36,117 bases of DNA, from the NCBI RefSeq assembly GCF_947501665.1, contig NZ_CANMWS010000042.1:1-36117 (forward strand). Direction: 5' to 3'. Below, one piece after another: positions 1 to 7,014 of this stretch. The DNA comes from an uncultured Shewanella sp. GTDB lineage: Bacteria > Pseudomonadota > Gammaproteobacteria > Enterobacterales > Shewanellaceae. Position 1 is the stretch's first letter. Every line of letters begins with the position of its first letter. The translations under genes were made by a program, and so were the position numbers. The notes under the pieces were generated by a model. The model made no database searches, was not told the origin of the DNA, and worked only from the letters and a program-made list of their open reading frames with translations.

Positions 1-1
1 A

Positions 2-82
2 CGGGATGTCGCCGAACTGTCCGGGAGTGACGTTAGCACCTTCACAAGTGAAAGTCATGTATATGAAATAAGTGATTGCTAA
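2..82 (+). CDS. C-terminal end of an unknown gene cut by the window edge
   Basis: An open frame enters from the left edge and ends with TAA at 80-82, giving about 26 residues that end in HVYEISDC. A second frame (3-71) is also open and ends in KVMYMK, so the frame is not certain. A perfect inverted repeat starts one base after the first stop codon's T, which fits the end of a transcription unit. Too little is visible to name the family. Confidence 0.35.
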   Translation, partial: RDVAELSGSDVSTFTSESHVYEISDC

Positions 83-115
83 ATACTCCCGGTTAAAAGG
101 ATTGAGGGAGTATTT
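81..115 (+). terminator. Hairpin terminator after the left-edge gene
   Basis: A perfect 10-bp inverted repeat (AAATACTCCC at 81-90, GGGAGTATTT at 106-115) encloses a 15-base loop. The trailing T-run is short (TATTTTA), so termination strength is uncertain. Confidence 0.55.
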
Positions 116-119
116 TACG

Positions 120-407
120 GTAATTTATTATTCTATTCCTCCTCTTTGTTATTCTTTTATTTCCTGTTAACGGCATAATGACTTTGGCTTATTTGATTAA
201 GTTAGCAACGCCTAGGACTTGATATCACTATAGTTTGTGTCTCTTAATAGTGTCTTACTCTTAAAGAGTTATACAGGTACGCCACTTTGCTGTACTCTCA
301 ATTACTAGGGAGCGATCTTTTCATCATCCATGAATTCAAAAGAGTATTTTTATAAGTCATAAGAGATTGATTATGAAAATATGGATTTTCAAGAGGCTTA
401 ATGAAAC
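120..407. other. Intergenic stretch upstream of the PhyH gene
   Basis: No convincing gene is seen. The longest ATG-started frame (178-222) encodes only 14 residues. The stretch should hold the promoter of the gene at 408, but no clean -35/-10 pair stands out. Confidence 0.5.
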
Positions 408-1250
408 ATGTTAACGGAACAGCAAAAAGCGCACTATCAACAACAAGGCTTTGTCGTGTTGCCAGGGGTTATCGAACCAGACTGGTTAACGAAGCTTAAG
501 ACGCAAGCAGCGACTTGGGTTAAGCAATGGCAAGATACTGATAGCGCACATACCTTTACTACTAAGAACAATAATCGTAGTGGCGATGATTATTTCTTGG
601 ATTCGGCTGAAGATGTACGTTGTTTTTTTGAAGAAGATGCTTTTGATGATAAAGGCCAATTTGTACAAGCAAAAGAGTTGTGTATTAACAAAATAGGTCA
701 TGCCCTTCATGAACTCGATCCTATCTTTAACACTTTTAGTCATCAAGCTATCTGGGGGGATATTGCTCAAACACTTGGACAAAAACAACCTCAAATTCGG
801 CAATCTATGTATATCTATAAACAGCCCAATATCGGTGGCGAAGTGAATTGGCACCAAGATGCCAGTTTTTTTTATACGCTTCCACAAAGTGTGATCACAT
901 TTTGGTTTGCCATTGAAGATGCGACATTACAAAATGGTTGTTTATGGGTGGAACCTCAAGGGCATAAAGGGCCATTAAGAGAAAGGTTTAATCGAGACGG
1001 CAAGCAAACATCGATGCAAGTATTAAGCGATATGCCTTGGCTAAGCAAGACTGGTGTTCCGCTTGAAGTTAACGCTGGGAGTTTAGTCGTATTTCATGGA
1101 TTGCTGCCGCATTATAGCGCGGCAAATCGTTCTGCTCGCTCTCGGCAAGCATATACTTTACATGTGACTGATGGACGTTGTGTGTTTGCGAAAGAAAATT
1201 GGTTACAGGCGACTAAATGGCCGTTGAGAGGCTTTGAGCCAAATGAGTGA
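408..1250 (+). CDS. Phytanoyl-CoA dioxygenase (PhyH) family protein
   Basis: This is a 280-residue Fe(II)/2-oxoglutarate-dependent oxygenase-like protein. The facial triad is visible: the HxD pair is His149 and Asp151 in NWHQDASFFY, the distal histidine is most likely His235 in LLPHYSAANRS, and an Arg/Ser-rich stretch follows that would bind the 2-oxoglutarate carboxylate. The usual family connector (FWFAIEDATLQNGCLWVEPQGHK) lies between them, split here only by function, so the double-stranded beta-helix core looks intact. Length is normal for the family. The substrate cannot be read from sequence; members hydroxylate lipids, small metabolites or amino acids. AGAGG at 392-396 precedes the ATG at 408. 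A VOC-fold gene follows 75 bases downstream on the same strand and may be cotranscribed. The protein is probably cytoplasmic, as no signal peptide is seen. Confidence 0.88.
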   Translation: MLTEQQKAHYQQQGFVVLPGVIEPDWLTKLKTQAATWVKQWQDTDSAHTFTTKNNNRSGDDYFLDSAEDVRCFFEEDAFDDKGQFVQAKELCINKIGHALHELDPIFNTFSHQAIWGDIAQTLGQKQPQIRQSMYIYKQPNIGGEVNWHQDASFFYTLPQSVITFWFAIEDATLQNGCLWVEPQGHKGPLRERFNRDGKQTSMQVLSDMPWLSKTGVPLEVNAGSLVVFHGLLPHYSAANRSARSRQAYTLHVTDGRCVFAKENWLQATKWPLRGFEPNE

Positions 1251-1325
1251 TGCGAGTCCCTTTTTTGTGGACTATTTATTGATATTATCCAGCCTCTATA
1301 ATAAAAGGCTGAAGGTCGTAATAAT

Positions 1326-1745
1326 ATGCAGCAAGCACTTATTCATGTGGCATTAGTGGTTAAAGACTATGATGAAGCGATTGATTTTTATGTTAATAAA
1401 CTTAAATTTAATTTGATTGAAGATACCTATCAAGCTGAGCAAGACAAACGTTGGGTGGTGGTCTCTCCACCAGGATCGCAAGGAGCGACCTTGTTATTGG
1501 CTAAAGCATCTAAGCCTGAACAAGTGCAAGTCGTTGGACAACAAACAGCGGGAAGAGTGTTTTTATTTTTAAGCACCGATGATTTTTGGCGAGACTATCA
1601 TCGAATGGTCGCTGAAGGGATCACATTTGTTCGTGAACCCGCCGAGCAAGAGTACGGTGTGGTTGCAGTATTTGAAGATCTTTATGGTAATTTATGGGAT
1701 TTGTTGCAATTGGCTCCTGATCACCCCATGGCAAAAAGAGTGTGA
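1326..1745 (+). CDS. VOC-superfamily (glyoxalase/bleomycin-resistance fold) protein
   Basis: This 139-residue protein has the vicinal-oxygen-chelate pattern: an N-terminal strand with a possible metal histidine (IHVALVVKDYDEAIDFYV), a central VVSPPGSQGATLLL strand, and the typical C-terminal EDLYGNLWDLLQL motif. The position usually occupied by a metal-binding Glu is Asp here (NLWDLLQ), so metal binding is plausible but not proven. GAAGG at 1311-1315 serves as ribosome binding site for the ATG at 1326. It may share a transcript with the PhyH gene 75 bases upstream. The family covers isomerases, dioxygenases and resistance proteins, so no substrate is assigned. Confidence 0.85.
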   Translation: MQQALIHVALVVKDYDEAIDFYVNKLKFNLIEDTYQAEQDKRWVVVSPPGSQGATLLLAKASKPEQVQVVGQQTAGRVFLFLSTDDFWRDYHRMVAEGITFVREPAEQEYGVVAVFEDLYGNLWDLLQLAPDHPMAKRV

Positions 1746-1780
1746 TGTTATATTGTGAGTAGTTTTCATTTTTAAAATGC

Positions 1781-1829
1781 ACAATACCATCGAATAAAGG
1801 GCCGAGTAAGGGATTTTCGATGGTATTGT
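1781..1829. terminator. Bidirectional hairpin between convergent genes
   Basis: A perfect 13-bp inverted repeat (ACAATACCATCGA at 1781-1793, TCGATGGTATTGT at 1817-1829) has a 23-base loop and lies between the converging VOC gene and the minus-strand gene ending at 1851. It is followed by TTGTGT on the plus strand. Confidence 0.65.
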
Positions 1830-1850
1830 TTGTGTCTATTTATCGATTAA

Positions 1851-2408
1851 TTATTGCTTTAATGTTGATTGAACTGGAAAGCCCTCAAATTGATATTTAA
1901 TGAGCTTTGGTGATTGCGTATCGATATAGAGCGTTGCCACGACTTTCTGTTGACTCACGGTCCAATACATATGCCGATGATTATTTAAGGTGACAGAAAT
2001 ACTATTGATGCCTTGTTTCAGTAAGTTTCCTGATATATGAACATCTTGACCATAGAGCCGCTGAGTTTTGATGCCATTGATGTATAAATGTGCATGACCT
2101 TCCAGTATTCCTGTTTTTTTATCTACTTGTGTTATTGCTAAATCATCCATGCCTTTAGCATCAACAGGCGGCGGGGTGATGGAGAAATTATCAATGATAA
2201 GATGGACGTTATAACCCGTCATAATATCTTTACTCAGGCTCAGACTGAGTGCTGGGATTGGGGTCGCTTCTGGTACCTCAATGGGGGTATGGGAGTGATC
2301 CATCATATTCATTCTAGTCGCCATAGCGTTTGAAGCCAATTTGGCCTGTATTGGCGTCGATAGGCCTAAAATCAATAAGGTTAAGCATAAATAGACACAG
2401 TTTTTCAT
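1851..2408 (-). CDS. Small secreted protein of unknown function, partner of the YHYH lipoprotein
   Basis: I do not recognise this 185-residue protein. It starts with a clear Sec signal peptide (MKNCVYLCLTLLILGLSTPIQA, cut about residue 22). The mature part is rich in His and Met near its start (NAMATRMNMMDHSHTPIEV) and carries further His clusters (EGHAHLYINGIK, LNNHRHMYWTVS), giving a beta-rich, possibly metal-binding periplasmic protein. It begins only 3 bases after the upstream YHYH gene, whose last codons contain its Shine-Dalgarno sequence (AGGAA), so the two are cotranscribed and probably translationally coupled. A copper- or other metal-related role is a guess from the His/Met content. 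Confidence 0.75.
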   Translation of the reverse strand: MKNCVYLCLTLLILGLSTPIQAKLASNAMATRMNMMDHSHTPIEVPEATPIPALSLSLSKDIMTGYNVHLIIDNFSITPPPVDAKGMDDLAITQVDKKTGILEGHAHLYINGIKTQRLYGQDVHISGNLLKQGINSISVTLNNHRHMYWTVSQQKVVATLYIDTQSPKLIKYQFEGFPVQSTLKQ

Positions 2409-2411
2409 GAT

Positions 2412-3998
2412 TTATATTCCTCGCATAGGAGGAAGCACTCCAGAGTCGCACTTTGCAATTGAGTTATCAGCCAGCTCACCTTTAAAGTTAGGGCCAATGG
2501 TATAAGGGAAGGTGACTGATAGTGAGTTATCATCATCTCGAATTAAGGTAATGTGATAATGGTAACCTTTACCGTCACCAGTATTATGACCATTATGTTC
2601 ATCCAATTGAGCGCCTTCAACTGGGTAACCTGCATAATAGTAATCTTCATAGAAATACCCAGCATCGGCTTGAAAAGTATTGCCAGATAAGCTGGTGACT
2701 GTTTCACCGATAGCGGGACCCGTTTCGGCTTGTTCTACGCCTTGTGATATATCGTATTCGTTCACTAAAGTACAGGTTCTTGAGCCTTCAGTGCCACAGC
2801 CTCCTTCACTGACATCGCTACCATAGTCGCGCACGACCCAGCCACTTACCGCAAGCATATCGGCATCTTCATAAGGGCCATAAACAGGGTAACCGTCTGC
2901 AGAATAACCGTATATAGGTGAATGTTCACTCGCATCATCACCAACCAGATCCGCTAAACATGAAGTGTAAAAGTGGTGGTGATAATCGCCATTGGCAGCG
3001 TGACCGCCGCAAATATCCACATCATATTGCTCAGCGACAGGGGCTAAGTTATACCAAATGCCATTTCCTTCTGTTTGACCATCTCCCCAATTATAAATAC
3101 TGGTTCCATTAACCATTAAGCCAACCATACCCAGTCCAGTTGCACAAGTGGACTCTGTTTCAGTTGGAGTAACAGGAAAATAGGCTTGTTTATCTTGAAC
3201 GGTTGGGCAACCAGGACCAGGGGGCCAATGGCCTGCACCACCGGTTGTGTCACAGTTTTCATTACTGCTTTTGTAGCCGATATCTTGGCCAAATGCGATT
3301 AATTCGCCTACTTCTGTGGTTGTTGCACCATCGAAAAAATCAGAAGTTGCCTTGGGCCTATCATTGAGCGCGTCAATGATATTCTGGGTCATGGTTATGT
3401 CATATTTAGGGATCCCAGAGGCTTGTACATAAACATAATCAAGGTCAGTACTGTTAACGTCGATAGCAACGACTTCTGCGCTTTGCACATCTTCAAAAAT
3501 ACCTGTGCCATTACTTTGATATATATAGGCTGATGTGGTGTCATTATTGATAATCCACTGAGATAGAATGCTGGTATCATCATTGGTTTCTTCGAGACTA
3601 TTGACTGTAATATTCACTGTCTTTGAATCACTGCTGCTGTCGTCATTTGCTGTGACAGCAAATATCAGTACCTCTGTTTCGTCAAGGGTGGGTGCTGTAA
3701 AGTGAATACTGCTTGTATTGCCATTGTTGATTTGGCTTAGTGTTACTGATGGTCCACCCGTTTGAGTCCAATTAATGTTGATATCATCACTGTCGGTGAT
3801 AACACTGGCGGTTAATGAGACATTATCGCCAGCCTCGACGCTTTGATCGTCGCCGACGATAAGACTTAATGTACTTGAAGCATTGCTGGATGTTTCTGTA
3901 TTTGAGTCTGTTTGTTCGTTTGCATCATTACCACCACAAGCAAAGAGAAATAAAGAGAGTAAAGGTACCAATAGCAGTGTTATTTTATTTTTTTTCAT
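2412..3998 (-). CDS. YHYH-domain lipoprotein with an N-terminal Ig/PKD-like domain
   Basis: This 528-residue protein has a lipoprotein signal with lipobox LFAC (lipidated Cys21), then a Ser/Thr/Asn-rich linker. An Ig/PKD-like beta-sandwich follows (about residues 44-135; SLTASVITDSDDININWTQ, FAVTANDDSSSDS). The large C-terminal half is a YHYH domain marked by GDYHHHFYTS and GKGYHYHIT, with a conserved-looking YGYSADGYPVYGPYED stretch and several Cys that may form disulfides. YHYH domains are known from bacterial and some eukaryotic secreted proteins, but their biochemical role is not established. No Asp at +2 after Cys21 (it is Gly), so outer-membrane sorting is likely if Lol rules apply. It heads a two-gene operon with the secreted protein at 1851-2408. 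Confidence 0.85.
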   Translation of the reverse strand: MKKNKITLLLVPLLSLFLFACGGNDANEQTDSNTETSSNASSTLSLIVGDDQSVEAGDNVSLTASVITDSDDININWTQTGGPSVTLSQINNGNTSSIHFTAPTLDETEVLIFAVTANDDSSSDSKTVNITVNSLEETNDDTSILSQWIINNDTTSAYIYQSNGTGIFEDVQSAEVVAIDVNSTDLDYVYVQASGIPKYDITMTQNIIDALNDRPKATSDFFDGATTTEVGELIAFGQDIGYKSSNENCDTTGGAGHWPPGPGCPTVQDKQAYFPVTPTETESTCATGLGMVGLMVNGTSIYNWGDGQTEGNGIWYNLAPVAEQYDVDICGGHAANGDYHHHFYTSCLADLVGDDASEHSPIYGYSADGYPVYGPYEDADMLAVSGWVVRDYGSDVSEGGCGTEGSRTCTLVNEYDISQGVEQAETGPAIGETVTSLSGNTFQADAGYFYEDYYYAGYPVEGAQLDEHNGHNTGDGKGYHYHITLIRDDDNSLSVTFPYTIGPNFKGELADNSIAKCDSGVLPPMRGI

Positions 3999-4163
3999 CT
4001 ATTTTTCCCAGAAAATTATTTACATTATCGAGGTTAAAGTAAAAAAAAATTTATATAAATCATTAAAAATTAACTTTACCTTCTTGTTATTAACATTATT
4101 AAACTTTACCAAGTCATGATGAAAATAGACATAACTTTACAATTTATCCCTAAGTGACGTGTC

Positions 4164-4224
4164 ATATCGCTGAATCACTTTTCATTCCTGCTGAGTGTGC
4201 CACTTTATATCGCTTTAGTCATAT
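4164..4224. repeat. 61-bp imperfect palindromic repeat, copy 1
   Basis: This 61-base segment matches 35964-36024 at 48 of 61 positions by eye with no gaps. Both copies share ATATCG at the left end, the core AATCACTTTTCATTC, CTGAG in the middle and TTTTATAT near the right arm. In copy 2 the ends are inverted repeats (ATATCGTTAAATCA versus ATATCGCTAAATCA on the other strand), so this resembles a small palindromic mobile or REP-like element. Copy 1 is more decayed at its right end. Confidence 0.6.
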
Positions 4225-4489
4225 ATGATGTCTCGTCACCAGACAATCATTGATTTAAATTCAAGCCCATGTAGCTTGGCAGGTTTGTATTGTCATTATT
4301 TTTAAAATGAGGAAAAGTAAGTTCAATGAACATTGACCCTAAATTGGGGTGACTTTGGTTTCAAGGTCATTCTTCACTGATTATTGGTTCACTATTCATT
4401 TGATAAATGCTAGCCATAACCATGATAAATTAGTGAAATGAAAGTGCTTTGAGATAGACTGAAATACGACAAAGCTGATATTTCAACAG

Positions 4490-4525
4490 GATGAATGCAG
4501 TTAATGGATGACATTCATCTTTTTT
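4490..4525 (+). promoter_or_regulatory. Terminator-like hairpin in the glcB leader
   Basis: A perfect 8-bp stem (GATGAATG at 4490-4497, CATTCATC at 4512-4519) with a 14-base loop is followed at once by six T residues (4520-4525), 31 bases before the glcB start codon. This is the form of an intrinsic terminator, and its place suggests attenuation or a site ending readthrough. The stem is AT-rich and weak. Confidence 0.4.
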
Positions 4526-4556
4526 GACATTTTCCTTTTAAATCTGGGATGGTTTT

Positions 4557-6737
4557 ATGACGACACGTGTACAAGTAGGTGGATTAAAGGTTGCTACAGG
4601 GTTATGGCAATTAGTCGAAGAGCGAATGTTAAGTGGGATCAACATGAAGTCTAAGGACTTTTGGTCCAAGTTTGAAAATATTGTCAATGAACTAAGCCCA
4701 ATCAATAACGCGTTATTAGCTAAAAGAGAAAAACTCCAACTTCAATTGGATGATTGGCATCGTATGCATCAAGGGAAAAATGTTGATCCTGCTCTTTATA
4801 AGGCCTTTTTAAAAGAGATTGGTTATTTATTGCCGTCAGTGGATAACTTTTCTGTTGAGACCCGCAATATCGATACCGAAATTACCCATCAAGCAGGGCC
4901 TCAGCTAGTGGTACCAGTGAAAAATGCGCGATTTGCATTAAATGCGGCCAATGCCCGTTGGGGCAGTTTATATGATGCTTTGTACGGTACGGATGCGATT
5001 AGTGAAGCGGGGGGGGCGGAAAAAGGCGCCTTATACAACCCTGTTAGAGGCGAGAAGGTGATTCAATTTGCCAAACAACATTTGGACATTGTTGCCCCTT
5101 TGGAAGACAGAAGTCATGCAAATGCCACTCGGTACTTTGTCGAAGAGGGATTATTACAAATTGCCTTAGATGATGGTTGTATTACGGCGTTAGTTGAGCC
5201 AGACAAGTTTGTTGGTTATACCGGGAATATCCATCAGCCTGATTCTATTTTATTGAAAAATCATGGGCTTCATGTCGAAATACAAATAGACAGTTATAAC
5301 GATATTGGCCGAATAGATAAGGCGAATGTAAAAGATTTATTGGTTGAAGCGGCTGTCACAACAATAATGGATTGCGAAGATTCGGTTGCTGCGGTAGACA
5401 GTGAAGATAAAATCGAGGTTTACCAAAACTGGTTGGGGTTAATGCAAGGCATATTGAGTGCTAAAGTGAATAAAAATGGCGACACAATCACTCGAAGCTT
5501 ATGTGATGATCGCCACTATTTTACCCCTAATGGCGACAGATTAACGTTACCGGGACGAAGTTTATTGTTTGTGCGTAATGTTGGGCATTTAATGGCGACA
5601 AATGTCGTCCTCAATAAGGATAATGAAGCGATACCAGAAGGGTTATTGGATGGTATGTTGACGACGTTAGCAGCCATGCATGACTTGCAAGGTCTTAATA
5701 ATGGTCGAATAAACAGTCGAGCGGGTTCCATTAATATTGTTAAGCCTAAAATGCATGGACCAGAAGAAGTGGCGTTTACCTGTACCTTATTTGATCGTAT
5801 TGAAGCGGCGTTAGGTTTGATGCGTTATACCATAAAGCTTGGGATCATGGATGAAGAGCGTAGAACCACACTCAATTTGAAAGCTTGTATTTATGAGGCG
5901 AAACACCGAGTTGTGTTTATTAATACTGGCTTCTTAGACCGCACTGGAGATGAAATTCACACTTCTATGTATGCAGGCGCTATGGTGCCAAAATCTCAAA
6001 TGAAGCAATCTGCTTGGCTTAATGCTTATGAAGACTGGAATGTGGATGTGGGTCTTGCTTGTGGTTTGCAAGGTCATGGACAAATTGGTAAGGGCATGTG
6101 GGCCATGCCCGATGAAATGGCTGCAATGCTGGCTGATAAAATTGCTCATCCTAGAGCGGGGGCGAATACTGCTTGGGTACCTTCACCCAATGCAGCTATT
6201 TTACATTCGACCCACTATCATCTCGTTAATGTTAAGGCGTACCAAAATAGGATTAAGCAAAATACTCGTGCCAGTTTAGATGCATTATTGACGTTACCTT
6301 TAATGTCAGCTGACAATACGTTGACCCAAGAGCAAGTGCAACAGGAATTGGATAATAATGCTCAGAGCATTTTAGGGTATGTTGTCCGTTGGGTTGACCA
6401 AGGTATTGGTTGTTCAAAAGTATTAGATATTAATAACGTAGGCTTGATGGAAGATAGAGCAACATTAAGAATTTCTTCGCAACATATGGCCAATTGGTTA
6501 CTACATGGTATTTGTACTCAAGAACAAGTGTTATCAGCACTAAAACGTATGGCGGCTGTGGTTGATGAGCAAAATGGGGATGATCCCCTATACCAGCCTA
6601 TGTCTCCTGATTTTACAGGACTTGCGTTTCAAGCTGCAAGGGATCTCATTTTTAAAGGCACGCTACAACCATCAGGCTATACCGAACCGCTCTTACATCA
6701 ATATCGAATCGAGGCAAAGGCACGTATAGTCAAGTGA
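4557..6737 (+). CDS. glcB: Malate synthase G
   Basis: This enzyme condenses glyoxylate with acetyl-CoA to give malate and CoA in the cytoplasm, the second step of glyoxylate assimilation. At 726 residues it has the length of the monomeric G isoform (E. coli 723), not the shorter A isoform. Hallmarks include the acetyl-CoA/glyoxylate region PGRSLLFVRNVGHLM, the barrel strand IVKPKMHGPEEVAF, the Mg-site stretch LGIMDEERRTTLNLKACI, NTGFLDRTGDEIHTSM, and LMEDRATLRISSQH, which holds the catalytic Asp. No isocitrate lyase gene is adjacent, so glyoxylate would come from an unlinked aceA or from glycolate. A hairpin sits in the leader (4490-4525), and the gene shares a bidirectional terminator with adhE. 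Confidence 0.97.
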   Translation: MTTRVQVGGLKVATGLWQLVEERMLSGINMKSKDFWSKFENIVNELSPINNALLAKREKLQLQLDDWHRMHQGKNVDPALYKAFLKEIGYLLPSVDNFSVETRNIDTEITHQAGPQLVVPVKNARFALNAANARWGSLYDALYGTDAISEAGGAEKGALYNPVRGEKVIQFAKQHLDIVAPLEDRSHANATRYFVEEGLLQIALDDGCITALVEPDKFVGYTGNIHQPDSILLKNHGLHVEIQIDSYNDIGRIDKANVKDLLVEAAVTTIMDCEDSVAAVDSEDKIEVYQNWLGLMQGILSAKVNKNGDTITRSLCDDRHYFTPNGDRLTLPGRSLLFVRNVGHLMATNVVLNKDNEAIPEGLLDGMLTTLAAMHDLQGLNNGRINSRAGSINIVKPKMHGPEEVAFTCTLFDRIEAALGLMRYTIKLGIMDEERRTTLNLKACIYEAKHRVVFINTGFLDRTGDEIHTSMYAGAMVPKSQMKQSAWLNAYEDWNVDVGLACGLQGHGQIGKGMWAMPDEMAAMLADKIAHPRAGANTAWVPSPNAAILHSTHYHLVNVKAYQNRIKQNTRASLDALLTLPLMSADNTLTQEQVQQELDNNAQSILGYVVRWVDQGIGCSKVLDINNVGLMEDRATLRISSQHMANWLLHGICTQEQVLSALKRMAAVVDEQNGDDPLYQPMSPDFTGLAFQAARDLIFKGTLQPSGYTEPLLHQYRIEAKARIVK

Positions 6738-6894
6738 TAAGCGGTGACCAACAGGCTGATGCTTATTCCTAAAGAGGAAAGCGTTTTATACTGTGTTATT
6801 GAATATCAGCTTAGGATCACTAGGTTATCAATTCAGCTGACCATCAAGGATGATGAAAATGTACTTATAGCCATTAAGTCTCTCTGATTGAGGT

Positions 6895-6930
6895 AAAAAA
6901 GCCTGCCGTACAATACGGCGGGCTTTGTTT
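6895..6930. terminator. Bidirectional terminator between glcB and adhE
   Basis: A 10-bp stem (GCCTGCCGTA at 6901-6910, TACGGCGGGC at 6914-6923, one G-T pair) with a 3-base loop is flanked by an A-run on the left and TTTGTTTTA on the right. It can therefore stop transcripts from both converging genes, and better those of adhE, which would end in six U residues. Confidence 0.85.
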
Positions 6931-7014
6931 TAGAGTGTGTTCCGTTCTGAGATACTTTGAAGGCTTATTTCTGAAAACCTCAAATAAAATGGGTGTTAAA
7001 CGTACCCAACGTGA

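Larger units (their letters stand above)
3999..4556. other. Intergenic region between the divergent YHYH operon and glcB
   Basis: About 560 bases with no credible gene; the short frame starting at 3883 is antisense to the YHYH gene start and low-complexity. It holds one copy of a dispersed palindromic repeat (4164-4224), a terminator-like hairpin just before glcB (4490-4525), and must carry promoters for both flanking units. Confidence 0.6.

Noticed and set aside
486..887. 133-residue open frame antisense to the PhyH gene
   Set aside because: It lies wholly opposite a well-supported gene, has no ribosome binding site and its sequence has no domain-like pattern.
3883..4119. 78-residue plus-strand frame at the start of the YHYH gene
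   Set aside because: Antisense to the lipoprotein signal region, Lys/Phe/Leu-rich tail from AT-rich sequence, no start signal.
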